From NCBI RefSeq assembly GCF_030758935.1, contig NZ_CP132333.1:640992-704991 (forward strand): a stretch of DNA of 64,000 nucleotides. Reading direction: 5' to 3'. Positions 26,388-36,001 of the stretch are shown in pieces. The DNA comes from Geothrix sp. PMB-07. Its GTDB lineage: Bacteria; Acidobacteriota; Holophagae; Holophagales; Holophagaceae. Numbering within the stretch: the stretch's first letter is position 1; each line of letters starts with the position of its first letter. Below the pieces are notes generated by a model. It was not told the DNA's origin and did not search any database. It saw only the letters and a program-made list of their open reading frames with translations. The translations under genes were made by a program, and so were the position numbers.

Positions 26388-29300
26388 ATGATGAAGCGTC
26401 TCAACCGCCTGCTGGCGCTGGGAGCCGCGTTGTTCGCGGGTCTCACGATGCAGGCTCAGATGCCGGACGGCGCCAATCGCACCGCGCCTCCCGAGGCCGG
26501 TGGCGACAAGAACGCCATCGTGGAACGGGCCACCCGCCGCCGCACGTTGGCGCAAGCCCGTGAGGCCGCTGCCGCCCGCACCAAGGTCGCGCTCCAGAAC
26601 AAGGGCGGCCAGGTGGATGTCAAGACGCTCGGAGTCAATCCCATGGCCAAGGCCATGGTGAGTCAGGCCACGAAGGTGGCTGCCAAGGTCGCCGCCGCCA
26701 AGGGGGAATCCGCCTCTGCCCTGATTGTTCCGGGCCCTGGTTTCCAGCTGGCTCAGCCGGACTACATGTTCGGCACCGCCAGCAACTGGCACAACACAAA
26801 GCCGATCCGGAAATTCGTGGACACGCTGGCGGGCCTCGGGCCTGAGAACGCCAACAATCTGGGGAACTACATCCCCGTGGCCACCCCCAAGGCCAACCCC
26901 TTCGACACCACCTCCGACTACTACGAAATCGGCGTGGTGGAATACAAGCAGCAGCTCCACTCGGAACTGGCCCCCACCAAGCTGCGCGGCTACCAGGATC
27001 TGAACGCTGCCACACCCGTGAACGCCAAGAACGGGCAGAACACCAACTACCTCGGCCCCGTCATCATCGCGAAGCGCGATCGCGCCGTCCGCGTGAAGAT
27101 GGTGAACATGCTGCCCACTGGCGCGGCAGGCGATCTCTTCCTGCCGGTGGATACCACCATGATGGGCGCCGGTGTGGGCCCCAATGGCGGGCTGTTCACC
27201 CAGAACCGCGCCGAGCTGCACCTCCACGGCGGCCTGAGCCCCTGGATCAGCGACGGCACGCCCCATCAGTGGGTGACGCCCGCCCACGACACCCTGGCCG
27301 ATGGCGTCACGCCCATTCCCTATCCCAAGGGCGCGGTCTTCCAGAACGTGCCAGACATGGCCACCGGGGCCAACAGCCGCGATGGTGTGGGCACCTACTA
27401 CTGGACCAACCAGCAGAGCGGCCGGTTCATGTTCTACCACGACCACTCCTTCGGGCTCACCCGCCTGAACGTGTATGCCGGTGAGGCTGCGGGCTACCTG
27501 ATCGTGGACCCCGTCGAGGAGCGGCTCATCAATGCCGGCCTGCTGCCCAACAACCTCGGCTTCTCCAATGGCCCGAACTACTACAACTACGGCATCCCCC
27601 TCGTCATCCAGGACAAGACCTTCGTCGACACCACCACCCTTGGCACTGTCGGTGTCGCAGGTGGCACCGATCCCACGTGGGATGTGAACAAATACGGTGG
27701 CGACGGCAGCCTCTGGTACCCGCATGTCTACATGACGAACCAGAATCCCGCCGACATCTCCGGCGCCAATGCCATGGGACGCTGGGACTACGGCGCATGG
27801 TTCTGGCCTCCGCTGCCCCTGGCCGTCAACAACAACGGCGTGGGCCTGCAGCATGGCGCGGAGCCGGTTCCCAACGATCCCAACGGCACCGAGATTCCCG
27901 GAACGCCCAACCCCTCCCTGGTGCCCGAAGCTTTCATGGACACCCCCGTGGTCAACGGCGTGGCCTACCCTTCGGTCACCGTCGAGCCCAAGGCCTACCG
28001 CTTCCGCATCCTGAACGCCTCCAACGACCGCTTCTGGAACCTCTCCATCTTCCAGGCCGATGCGCCTGGTGGAACGGAGGTGCCCATGGTGCCTTCGGCT
28101 CCCAATACCGCCTGGCCCGCCACCTGGCCCACGGACGGCCGTGACGGAGGCGTGCCTGACCCCGCCGCAGCCGGTCCTTCCTTCATCCAGATCGGCAACG
28201 AGAGCGGCTTCCTGCCTTCGCCTGTGGTGATCGCGCCCCAGCCCATCGGCTACAACTACAACCGCCGCGATATCGTCGTGCTCAATGTGCAGGACAAGGC
28301 CCTCTTCCTCGGCCCCGCGGAACGCGCCGATGTGATCGTCGACTTCTCGGCCTACGCCGGCAAGACCCTCATCCTCTACAACGATGGCCCCGCTCCGGTG
28401 CCGGCCTTCGATTCCCGCCTCGACTACTACACGGGCGATCCCGACCAGACCGACAGTGGCGGCGCTGCCACCACCCAGCCTGGCTACGGCCCGAACATCC
28501 GCACCATCATGCAGATCAACGTGGCCGCCAGCGCTCCGGCGCCTGCCTTTGACCTCGCGGCTCTCAGCGCGGCCTTCGTGGGAACGGATGCGGCCCCCAG
28601 CGTCTTCGCCGAATCCCAGCACCCCCCGATCGTTCCTCAGCTGAGCTACAACAGCGCCATGAACAAGGTGCTGACGCCTGCCGAGCAGAAGCTCTTCACG
28701 AACAACGTCTATGTCCGCATCCAGGACACCAAGATCCGCATGCCTTTCCCCGCCACGGAGAACGGCGTGCTGACGCAGCCCTCTCTGGCCCCCAAGGCCA
28801 TCCAGGAGCTGTTTGAGCTTGACTACGGCCGCATGAACGCCACCCTGGGCGTGGAACTGCCCCTCACCAACTTCACCAATCAGACCACCATTCCTCTGGG
28901 CTATTCCGATCCCGCCACCGAGAACCTGACGGACGGCACCACCCAGTACTGGAAGATCACCCACAACGGCGTGGACACGCACCCGGTCCACTTCCACCTG
29001 TTCGATGTCCAGGTGATCAACCGCGTGGGTTGGGACGGCGCCGTGCGCCTGCCCGATGCCAACGAGATCGGCTGGAAGGAAACCGTCAAGATGAACCCGC
29101 TGGAGGACATCATCGTCGCCTTCCGGCCGCTCTCTCCCCGCCTGCCCTTCCACCTGCCCAACAGCCGCCGCCTGGGCGATGTCACCAAGGCCCGCCACGA
29201 GCCCATCTCCTGGACCAGCTCGACAGATGGCAACACCGTCACCGGCACCAACGAGTTGCAGAACTTCGGCTGGGAATACGTCTGGCACTGCCACATCCTC

Positions 29301-30875
29301 GGTCATGAAGAGAACGACTTCATGCGCCCCATGGTGCTGACGGTCGCCACGACCATCCCCAGGGCCGCCAGTGCCCTCAAGGCCACCCTTTCACCCACGC
29401 TGGCCACCCGTGCGGACCTGGTGTGGCAGGACAATTCCACGGACGAAACGGGCTTCGCCATTCAGCGCCGCACGCCCGGCGGATCCTTCACGACCATCGC
29501 CACCGTTGTCCCCAACGTGCATACCTTCACCGATTTCAACGTCACTCCTGGCGTGCGCACCGATTACCGGATCGTGGCCTACAACCAGGCCGGTGAAGCG
29601 GCTCCCACCGCTGTCTCCAGCGTGAACATCACCTCGGTCCAGGTTTCGGGAACCATCAGCGGCGTCCCCGCGGGTGTCACCGTCACCCTGGCGGCCAGCA
29701 CGGGGCAGACGGCCACCGCCGCCGCCGACGGCACCTATGCCATCGACCTGCCCTATCCTTTCACGGGCACCCTGACGCCCTCGGCGAATGGGCTGATCTT
29801 CACGCCCGCTTCCCGCACCTTCAACGCGCTTTCCACCGACCAGGCCGGCCAGAACTTCGCCGCCCAGGTTGCCATCACCGGCCTCGTGACCTTCAACGGC
29901 AACCCGCTGCCGGGCGTGACCCTGAACTACCCCGGTGGCCGCACCACCACGGGCACTGATGGCCGCTACACCCTGGCCTTCACCCCCGGCTGGTCGGGCA
30001 CCATCACGCCCTCCCGCAATGGCTACACCTTCACGCCTCCCTCGACGGCCTATGCCGCCATCACGGCCAGCACGGTGACCAACTACACCGCGATCTCCAA
30101 CGCGATCATTTCCGGCCGGGTCTACATCGCCTCCAACCCTGTCCAGCCCCTGAACGGCATTGTCATCAGCTTCAGCAATGGCGGCGGCACGGCTCTGACG
30201 GACAGCACCGGACAATACTCCCAGACCGTGCCTGCGGGCTGGTCGGGAACGGCCACTGCAACAGCCCCCGGGTATCTCTTCACCCCTGCTTCCCGTACGT
30301 TCTTCGGTGTCACCACTCCGCAGACGGCCCGCGATTTCGTGGCCACCATCGGCGTCATCGTCACGGGCAAGGTCTCCAATTTCGCGGCCTTGACCTCGGG
30401 CGGCCTGGTCCAGCCGGTATCCATCCGCTTCGGCAACCTCGGTTCGGTGCTCACCTCCACCTTGGATGGTTCCTACAGCTTTACGGTCAATTCGGGCTGG
30501 ACGGGCACCATCACGCCCAGCCTCAATGGCCACACCTTCACGGCCCAGTTCGTCGCTGCACCTGGCATCACCGCGGCGAACAATCCGGCCCGGGATTTCA
30601 CAGCCTTCCAGACCATTTCTGGACGGACGCGCCGGACCAACGGCACCAGCGTGAACGGCGTCCAGGTCAGCCTCCTGAACGCGGGCACTCCGGCCACCAC
30701 CTATGCCACGGTGACCACGTCCGGTGCCGGTGACTTCTCCTTCCAGGTGCCTGCGGGCTGGTCGGGCAGCCTCACGGCTTCCGGCATCCTGAACACCTGG
30801 ACCCTGGTCACGGGCAGCAGCACCTTTAACCTGATCAACGCGGATGCCACCGGCCTGAGGTTCAACGGCCAGTAA
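26388..30875 (+). CDS. giant multicopper oxidase with C-terminal FN3/regulatory-like repeats
   Basis: 1495 residues. A signal peptide (1-23, ending MQAQ) precedes a multicopper oxidase with all four copper-ligand clusters: HLHGGLSPW (near 278), FYHDHSFG (near 350), HPVHFHLFDV (near 864) and WHCHILGHEENDFM (near 966, with the type-1 Cys, His and Met). Large inserts lie between the cupredoxin domains. From about 1000 come an FN3 domain (TRADLVWQDNSTDETGFAI) and four or five carboxypeptidase-regulatory-like repeats with GWSGTITPS and YTFTPPS. Likely an exported, cell-surface oxidase of Mn(II), Cu(I) or phenols. Confidence 0.9.
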   Translation: MMKRLNRLLALGAALFAGLTMQAQMPDGANRTAPPEAGGDKNAIVERATRRRTLAQAREAAAARTKVALQNKGGQVDVKTLGVNPMAKAMVSQATKVAAKVAAAKGESASALIVPGPGFQLAQPDYMFGTASNWHNTKPIRKFVDTLAGLGPENANNLGNYIPVATPKANPFDTTSDYYEIGVVEYKQQLHSELAPTKLRGYQDLNAATPVNAKNGQNTNYLGPVIIAKRDRAVRVKMVNMLPTGAAGDLFLPVDTTMMGAGVGPNGGLFTQNRAELHLHGGLSPWISDGTPHQWVTPAHDTLADGVTPIPYPKGAVFQNVPDMATGANSRDGVGTYYWTNQQSGRFMFYHDHSFGLTRLNVYAGEAAGYLIVDPVEERLINAGLLPNNLGFSNGPNYYNYGIPLVIQDKTFVDTTTLGTVGVAGGTDPTWDVNKYGGDGSLWYPHVYMTNQNPADISGANAMGRWDYGAWFWPPLPLAVNNNGVGLQHGAEPVPNDPNGTEIPGTPNPSLVPEAFMDTPVVNGVAYPSVTVEPKAYRFRILNASNDRFWNLSIFQADAPGGTEVPMVPSAPNTAWPATWPTDGRDGGVPDPAAAGPSFIQIGNESGFLPSPVVIAPQPIGYNYNRRDIVVLNVQDKALFLGPAERADVIVDFSAYAGKTLILYNDGPAPVPAFDSRLDYYTGDPDQTDSGGAATTQPGYGPNIRTIMQINVAASAPAPAFDLAALSAAFVGTDAAPSVFAESQHPPIVPQLSYNSAMNKVLTPAEQKLFTNNVYVRIQDTKIRMPFPATENGVLTQPSLAPKAIQELFELDYGRMNATLGVELPLTNFTNQTTIPLGYSDPATENLTDGTTQYWKITHNGVDTHPVHFHLFDVQVINRVGWDGAVRLPDANEIGWKETVKMNPLEDIIVAFRPLSPRLPFHLPNSRRLGDVTKARHEPISWTSSTDGNTVTGTNELQNFGWEYVWHCHILGHEENDFMRPMVLTVATTIPRAASALKATLSPTLATRADLVWQDNSTDETGFAIQRRTPGGSFTTIATVVPNVHTFTDFNVTPGVRTDYRIVAYNQAGEAAPTAVSSVNITSVQVSGTISGVPAGVTVTLAASTGQTATAAADGTYAIDLPYPFTGTLTPSANGLIFTPASRTFNALSTDQAGQNFAAQVAITGLVTFNGNPLPGVTLNYPGGRTTTGTDGRYTLAFTPGWSGTITPSRNGYTFTPPSTAYAAITASTVTNYTAISNAIISGRVYIASNPVQPLNGIVISFSNGGGTALTDSTGQYSQTVPAGWSGTATATAPGYLFTPASRTFFGVTTPQTARDFVATIGVIVTGKVSNFAALTSGGLVQPVSIRFGNLGSVLTSTLDGSYSFTVNSGWTGTITPSLNGHTFTAQFVAAPGITAANNPARDFTAFQTISGRTRRTNGTSVNGVQVSLLNAGTPATTYATVTTSGAGDFSFQVPAGWSGSLTASGILNTWTLVTGSSTFNLINADATGLRFNGQ

Positions 30876-30910
30876 CCTCCAGAACGTTGCCAAATTTAGA
30901 CAGTCCATGT

Positions 30911-30942
30911 GGGGGAGGGCAGCGATGCCCTCCCCCTTTTCA
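30911..30942 (+). terminator. rho-independent terminator of the oxidase gene
   Basis: A strong stem (GGGGGAGGGC and GCCCTCCCCC) with an AGCGAT-type loop is followed directly by TTTTCATTT, 36 bp past the oxidase stop. It ends that transcript before the response-regulator gene. Confidence 0.85.
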
Positions 30943-31040
30943 TTTGGGGTATGCTTCCCTTCCTGTGGATGAAACCAGTAGGCAATCCAGGCTCTGGACC
31001 TGTAATGTTGGTTTTCGCAAACTCGTAGCCCGGGGGGTGG

Positions 31041-31703
31041 ATGGCATCGGAACGCAGGCACAGGCTCGTCATCGCCGATGACCACACCATTCTTCGGGAA
31101 GGACTCAAGGCGCTCATGGGCGCGAGGCCTGATCTGGAAGTGGTCGGCGAGGCCACCGATGGCCGCGAGGCTGTCCGCTGCGCCGAGGAGTTGAAGCCCG
31201 ACCTGATGATGCTTGACCTCTCAATGCCCCGCTCCAATGGGCTGGAGGCTTTGAAGGAAATCAAGCGGGTGAGCCCGGGCACCAAGGTGCTGGTGCTCAC
31301 GGTGCACAAGACCGAGGACTACGTCTTCACGGCCCTGCAAGCCGGCGCTGATGGCTACGTGCTGAAGGATTCTTCGGCTTCGGAACTGACCCTCGCCGTG
31401 CGAAGCGTGCTCAACGGTGAGCGCTACCTTGCCCCGGCCATCGCCAGCACCGTGGTCATGGGGTACCTGGGGGCAAAGGACCCAACGGCCATGCGGCCCA
31501 GTTTCGATGAATTGACCACCCGGGAGCGGGAGGTTTTGAAACTCATCGCCGAGGGCTACCGCACCAAGGACATCGCCGAGTACCTCTGCATCAGCCCGAA
31601 GACCGTGGAGAAGCACCGGGCAAACCTCATGGACCGGCTCAACCTGAGGACGGTCTCCTCCCTGACCACCTACGCCATCGAAAAGGGCCTGGTCACGAAG
31701 TAG
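31041..31703 (+). CDS. NarL/FixJ-family response regulator
   Basis: 220 residues. The receiver (about 8-125) has the acidic pair ADD (13-14), the phospho-acceptor Asp at about 59 in LMMLDLSMP and the Lys in YVLKDSS. The LuxR-type HTH (about 150-212) reads LTTREREVLKLIAEGYRTKDIA and SPKTVEKHRANLM. It converges on the histidine kinase gene with an 11-bp overlap of the 3' ends, an unusual arrangement for a two-component pair. The kinase (HisKA_3 type) is the expected partner for a NarL-type regulator. Targets unknown. Confidence 0.93.
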   Translation: MASERRHRLVIADDHTILREGLKALMGARPDLEVVGEATDGREAVRCAEELKPDLMMLDLSMPRSNGLEALKEIKRVSPGTKVLVLTVHKTEDYVFTALQAGADGYVLKDSSASELTLAVRSVLNGERYLAPAIASTVVMGYLGAKDPTAMRPSFDELTTREREVLKLIAEGYRTKDIAEYLCISPKTVEKHRANLMDRLNLRTVSSLTTYAIEKGLVTK

Positions 31704-33510
31704 CGTCTTCGTCCACGGGCCATCGGGCCATGATCATTGTTCCCTGGCCTGGAGTCGAGGTGACGATCATGGAGCCGCCAAAGAGTTCCGCCCGCTCCCG
31801 CATGGAGGCCAAGCCGTAGCCGCTACCCGAGTGGCTGCGCTTCACATTCTTGGGATCGAAGCCAATGCCGTCATCGGCGATGACCACCTGCAGCTCGCCC
31901 ATGACCAGCCGAAGGCCCACGGTGATGCGTGTGCCCTGACTGTATTTGGCGGAATTGTTCATGGCCTCTTGGATGATGCGGAAGACGCTGGTGCGGAGCT
32001 CGTCAGGCACCTCGAATTCCTCGATGTCCACCACGCGCTCGACCTCGAAGTGGGGATAGGTGTTCTGGAATTCGCGGGTGAACCAGGCGATGGTGGCAAG
32101 CAAACCGAGGTCATCCAGGGTTGATGGCCGCAGGGCCATGGAAATGCGCCGAACCTCTTCCACGGAATTCTGGAGGATGGGCACCACGGCCCGGAGGGAC
32201 TTGCCCTGCTGCTCGCTGCCCTCCTCGTCGAGGGCTCGCTCCACGATGAACTTGGCCGCGCTGAGGGATTGTCCCAGGCTGTCGTGGAGCTCGCGCGCGA
32301 CACGCTGCCGCTCACCTTCCTGGGCGGACATCAGGCGTGCGGAAACGCGTTGCAAAGTCTCACGGGATTCCCGGAGCGCCGCCTCGGCGAGGTGCTTTTC
32401 CGTGATGTCCTGGATGTTCCCCAGAAGCGAGGGAGCGCCGCCGTACTGGATCAAGGTGGTGCGCCCGCTGATCCAGCGCACCTCCCCCTGGGGGGTCAGC
32501 ATGCGGCATTCATAGTCCTGAGCCGTACCCTTTCCGGCCAGACGAAGCCGCCACAGTTCCTGAACCGCAGGCCAATCATCCGGGTGGATGAGCGAGGTGA
32601 CTTCCAGGCGCGCCAGGTCGAAGGGGCTGCTGCCGATCATCTGGAAGAAGCGCTGGTTGCCAAAGACCAATCGGCCTTCACGGTAGATGAAGATGCCCGT
32701 GGGGGAGCTTTCGACCACGGTGCTGTACTTCTCCTCCGATTCGCGGATGGCGGCCTCGGTCTGCTTGCGGGCGGAAATATCGATGAAGGTGTAGACGAAC
32801 CCTGCTATCGAATCATCGTTGCGGCGGATGGTGGAGGCGGTGAGGAAGGCGGGAAACCGCGTTCCATCGCGGCGGACGGCCCGCACTTCCCCCGACCACC
32901 CCTTGGCAGCCACGGGCCCGGACAGCCCGTAGGCGGCGGATTCCACCGAAAACCCTGTGGCCATGGCGAGCGTCTGGTTCTGCACCTCCTGTTCCGTCCA
33001 TCCGAAGAGCAGTTCCGCGAACTGGTTCCAGTAGAGAATCACCCCTCCCTTCCCCGTGGCGATGACGGCCTGCTGCACCACGGCCAGCAGACCCGCCTGG
33101 AACTGGATGCGGGAGTCGGCCTTGGTTCGCTCGGCGAGTTCGGCCTCCGTCCGCACCTTGGCATCGTATTTCAGGAACTCGTTGGTGGCTTCCATCTCCT
33201 TCAAGTGCCGTTCCGTTTCGGCCTTGGTGACGAGGTGGCGCACCATGGGTTTGACGAGCAGATAGTACAGGCAGGGAAAACAGACCAGGATGAGGGTTCC
33301 CGAATCCACGAAGGCCATGACGAGTTGGTTCTCCCCGAACAGCGGCTCGAGGGTCACCATGATGGTCAGTTCCGTTCCCGTGATGATCGCCGCGACGATC
33401 AGAAGGGAGCGGATCAAGGCGCGGGAGTTGGGATCCAGGCTGCTTGGTGCCGCGGGGTGACCGCCGGTGGAGGGCGCGGGAAGCGGTGCGGAAGGAGGGG
33501 CGGCAGACAC
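31693..33510 (-). CDS. PAS-domain sensor histidine kinase (HisKA_3 type)
   Basis: 605 residues. Two TM helices (about 32-54 and 62-88) with almost no periplasmic loop, a coiled coil (90-135), PAS 1 (about 140-255, VVQQAVIATGKGGVILYWN), PAS 2 plus PAC (about 262-380, VVESSPTGIFIYREG), a HisKA_3 dimerisation helix with the phospho-His in RVARELHDSLGQSL (near 406) and an ATPase domain with IQEAMNNSAKYS and ADDGIGFDP. NarL-type regulators pair with this class, as the convergent neighbour does. The signal is probably cytoplasmic or membrane-associated and could be redox. Confidence 0.92.
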   Translation of the reverse strand: MSAAPPSAPLPAPSTGGHPAAPSSLDPNSRALIRSLLIVAAIITGTELTIMVTLEPLFGENQLVMAFVDSGTLILVCFPCLYYLLVKPMVRHLVTKAETERHLKEMEATNEFLKYDAKVRTEAELAERTKADSRIQFQAGLLAVVQQAVIATGKGGVILYWNQFAELLFGWTEQEVQNQTLAMATGFSVESAAYGLSGPVAAKGWSGEVRAVRRDGTRFPAFLTASTIRRNDDSIAGFVYTFIDISARKQTEAAIRESEEKYSTVVESSPTGIFIYREGRLVFGNQRFFQMIGSSPFDLARLEVTSLIHPDDWPAVQELWRLRLAGKGTAQDYECRMLTPQGEVRWISGRTTLIQYGGAPSLLGNIQDITEKHLAEAALRESRETLQRVSARLMSAQEGERQRVARELHDSLGQSLSAAKFIVERALDEEGSEQQGKSLRAVVPILQNSVEEVRRISMALRPSTLDDLGLLATIAWFTREFQNTYPHFEVERVVDIEEFEVPDELRTSVFRIIQEAMNNSAKYSQGTRITVGLRLVMGELQVVIADDGIGFDPKNVKRSHSGSGYGLASMRERAELFGGSMIVTSTPGQGTMIMARWPVDEDATS

Positions 33511-33533
33511 GGGCTTCCTCGGCAGAAGCAGAG

Positions 33534-33992
33534 CTATCGCAGGTCGACGAGCTGCACTTCAAACAGGAGGGTGGATCCTGGAGGAATGTCGTCACCGGCT
33601 TCCTTTTCGGAGTAGCCGAGGGACGGGGGAACCCGCAGCAGGCGGCGCCCGCCCTTCTTCATGGTGGCGATACCCTGCTCCCAGCCCGCGATCACCCGGC
33701 CTACACCGAGGGGAAAGGTGGCGGGATATCCGCGCTTCCGGGTATCGAGGAACTGGCGGCCCTTGGCTCCGGCCTCTTCAATCCAACCCGAGACTTCCAC
33801 CACGCAGGTCTGCGCCACGCGAGGCGAGACCCCCTCACCCACTTGCAGATCCAGGATGCCGAGACCGCTGGGAGTGGTTGTGAAGGCCTGACCAGTTGTT
33901 GCTGCCGCTTTGGTGGGGGCAGGCTCGGGAGCCTTGCAAGCACCCAAGGCCAATAGCATCGACAGGGGCAGACAAACCGTTGAGTGGCGCAC
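33534..33992 (-). CDS. FKBP-type peptidyl-prolyl isomerase lipoprotein
   Basis: 152 residues. A lipoprotein signal (MLLALGAC, Cys near 19), a short linker, then an FKBP domain (about 45-152) with FPLGVGRVIAGWEQGIATMKKGG, LRVPPSLGYSEKEAG and IPPGSTLLFEVQLVDL. It catalyses cis-trans proline isomerisation and would assist folding of exported proteins from the inner face of the envelope. It lies 23 bp from the kinase start on the same strand. Whether it is co-transcribed is uncertain. Confidence 0.9.
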   Translation of the reverse strand: MRHSTVCLPLSMLLALGACKAPEPAPTKAAATTGQAFTTTPSGLGILDLQVGEGVSPRVAQTCVVEVSGWIEEAGAKGRQFLDTRKRGYPATFPLGVGRVIAGWEQGIATMKKGGRRLLRVPPSLGYSEKEAGDDIPPGSTLLFEVQLVDLR

Positions 33993-34146
33993 GCTGGAAC
34001 TCCGAAGGGGCTTGGCTCTTCAGGCTACCAGAGGGGCCGGATCTTCTCGCTGAAAACCAGCCTCGCGAGACCGTTTCACGCGATCGATTCAGCCCGCTCG
34101 AAAGCGATTCCAGGGTCTTCCTGAGCCGGTCTTCAGCGCGGGTGTT

Positions 34147-34770
34147 CTACCAGCGGAAGGTGGCGGCCAGTTCCAGGCGGTTGCCGTCGCGGTTCACTTC
34201 GGTGCGGCTGGTGGAGGTGGGATCGTTCAAGTTGAAGGCCTTGTAGGGGGCATGGACGAAGCGGGCCTCGGCACCGATGACCCGGGTGAACTGCCAGCCC
34301 AGGCCTGCCGCGAGGCTGAGGCTGCTGGTGTTCTTGGAGCGGTCATAGCTGGAGGAGAAGCTGTTGCCGATGCGGTCACTGGTGGTGTAACTGAGGTCCC
34401 AGCGGGTGACGCCCAGACCTCCTGTGAGGTAGAGCCCCTTGGGTGCGCCTTCGATGTAGTAGAGGTAATCCACGGCTGCGCCCACGGCGCTGAGGTTGCG
34501 AGATTCCCGGTAGTTGCTGTGGTTGGGCTCGTAGGACGAGACGTTGAAGACGTTCACGTCCAGGCGCGGGCGCACCGCGTGGCCACCGGCCAGATTCCAC
34601 TGCACCAGGAAGCTGGCGCCGGTGCCCAGGGACTTGTCCGTGTCCTCCTTCAGGTTCCCGAGGGGTGCGTTGAGCTGAGCAGAAAAACCAAAGGTGGGTC
34701 GGGCAGGGGATTGGGCGGCGAGGGGCAGGGCCAATGAGCAGACGAGGGGAAGCAGGGCGAGGGACTTCAT
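34147..34770 (-). CDS. outer-membrane beta-barrel protein (hypothetical)
   Basis: 207 residues. A signal peptide (about 1-19, ending LPLAAQS) precedes an eight-strand-type barrel with a lone LYYIEGAPKGLYLTGG turn and a C-terminal ATFRW. No family assigned; it resembles OmpW/opacity-like small barrels. A partial copy of the copper-region palindrome lies about 50 bp upstream. The space 33993-34146 to its 3' side shows no gene. Confidence 0.7.
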   Translation of the reverse strand: MKSLALLPLVCSLALPLAAQSPARPTFGFSAQLNAPLGNLKEDTDKSLGTGASFLVQWNLAGGHAVRPRLDVNVFNVSSYEPNHSNYRESRNLSAVGAAVDYLYYIEGAPKGLYLTGGLGVTRWDLSYTTSDRIGNSFSSSYDRSKNTSSLSLAAGLGWQFTRVIGAEARFVHAPYKAFNLNDPTSTSRTEVNRDGNRLELAATFRW

Positions 34771-34822
34771 GGGCTCTCCGAGGGCAATGGAACTGGGGCG
34801 GCATGATGCCGTCCGAAGGGGA

Positions 34823-34838
34823 TACGGAGAACTCCCCG
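34823..34838. promoter_or_regulatory. partial copy of the copper-region palindrome
   Basis: TACGGAGAACTCCCCG matches TGGGGAGAACTCCCCA at 13 of 16 positions, including 12 in a row, and lies upstream of the minus-strand beta-barrel gene. It may be a third site for the same regulator, but chance is not excluded. Confidence 0.3.
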
Positions 34839-34868
34839 ACGGGATGAGTCGGAATCGGCATTCGGTGT

Positions 34869-35546
34869 TCAGTGCTGATCCCAGCCTTCGGCAGCGCGGA
34901 AGCTGTGGTAGCGCTCCCGCCCCAGCACCAGGTGATCGGCCAGAGGGACGCCGAGGGATTCACCGGCGGCCTGAAGCCTGCGGGTGAGCTGAATGTCCTC
35001 GCGGCTGGGAGTGGGATCCCCGCTGGGATGGTTGTGGAAGGCCAAGGCCGTGGTGGCCCCGTAGCGAAGAGCCTCGCGGAAAAACTCACGAGGACTGATG
35101 AGCGTGGCCGTGGCCGTGCCCTGGCTGAGGATGCGCTCCGCCAGCAGATCGCCCTTGGCATTCAGGGCCAGCAACCCGAAGCGCTCTTCGGCCCAGCCCT
35201 GGCAGCGGGGAAGCAGGTAATTCCCGGCGACGCGAGGGCTGGTGATGCGCGGACGTTCTGCGCTGCGCTGGGCTCGCCGGGCCAATTCCAGGGCTGCCCA
35301 GAGCTGGCCCGCCTTGGCAGGGCCGAGGCCCGGTTGCTCCAGCCAATCGCTGAGGCCCAGGTGGAGCAGGCCCGCGATGCCGCCGGTGCGGCCCAGCACT
35401 GCCTGGGCCAACTCGACGGCGCTCTGGCCCTGGCGTCCGGTGCCCCAGAGCAGGGCGAGCAGTTCGGCATCGGCGAGGCTTTCCCCGGCGCCTGCCAGGA
35501 GCCGCTCGCGGGGCCGTTGATCGGGGGAAAGGTCGAGGATGCGCAT
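34869..35546 (-). CDS. radC: RadC/JAB-domain DNA repair-like protein
   Basis: 225 residues from the ATG at 35546, chosen because GAGGGGAG precedes it and the family starts with RILDLSPDQRPRERLL; a longer frame runs through an unrelated gene. An N-terminal HhH region (PGLGPAKAGQLWAALEL) precedes an MPN/JAB1 domain with LAFHNHPSGDPTPSREDI, carrying the metal-binding HxHP...D motif. RadC-family proteins are linked to DNA metabolism and natural transformation. A comEA gene lies a kilobase upstream. Confidence 0.9.
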   Translation of the reverse strand: MRILDLSPDQRPRERLLAGAGESLADAELLALLWGTGRQGQSAVELAQAVLGRTGGIAGLLHLGLSDWLEQPGLGPAKAGQLWAALELARRAQRSAERPRITSPRVAGNYLLPRCQGWAEERFGLLALNAKGDLLAERILSQGTATATLISPREFFREALRYGATTALAFHNHPSGDPTPSREDIQLTRRLQAAGESLGVPLADHLVLGRERYHSFRAAEGWDQH

Positions 35547-35557
35547 GATGACTCCCC

Positions 35558-36001
35558 TCAGCAGGTGACCCAGGCGCCGAGGAGGGGGCGGTACCGCAGC
35601 AGTTCCATCGAACCCGTGAGGCCCAACCGGAGGCATAGGGCCTGTCTTCCGTGGTGCAGGAACCAGACATTCGCCAGCGCTTGGCGTTCGGGCGTGACCG
35701 TGATGGGGCGTGGCTTCCCGCCGCGCCAGCCACTGCCCGCAAGGCTGGGGGGTAGCGGGATGGCCTTGGGCCGTCCCCATTGGACACCTGCGGGCAATTG
35801 CACGGCGACGCAGGCCCCGGAGCTCCTCTGGAAGGGCGTCACCACGACAGCGCGGCGATGGGCGGCGGCGAGGCCGAAGGCCAGGTGCAGGCTGCGGCGC
35901 AATTCGGTTTGGGCAGCCTGAAGGGGCGGGCAGGGAAGGGTGGGCAAGTGGCGGGCCACGGCTTGCAGGGCCTGTTGGAGGAAAGCGGAGGCGGCGCGCA
36001 T
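35558..36001 (-). CDS. pseudopilin-like protein lacking a prepilin leader
   Basis: 147 residues, start overlapping the stop of the upstream gene (TGATG). The C-terminal half parallels the upstream GspH/FimT-like protein: QLPAGVQWGRPKAIPLP and ITVTPERQALANVWFLHHGRQALCLRL match QLSRGVKWGKPAHIPLP and ITVTPRHTTLASAWFVNNGKEALCMRL. It lacks the hydrophobic prepilin N-terminus and has a helix (ASAFLQQALQAVARH) instead. Probably a duplicated minor-pilin relative or a partner of it. It could be a degraded copy. Confidence 0.65.
   Translation of the reverse strand: MRAASAFLQQALQAVARHLPTLPCPPLQAAQTELRRSLHLAFGLAAAHRRAVVVTPFQRSSGACVAVQLPAGVQWGRPKAIPLPPSLAGSGWRGGKPRPITVTPERQALANVWFLHHGRQALCLRLGLTGSMELLRYRPLLGAWVTC

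Noticed and set aside
22625..29306. Very long open frames opposite real genes, for example minus 26295-29306 and 22625-25318
   Set aside because: They are shadows caused by GC-biased third positions in the multicopper oxidase, SCO and cytochrome genes. They lack coding signals and have Gly/Arg/His-rich, non-domain composition.
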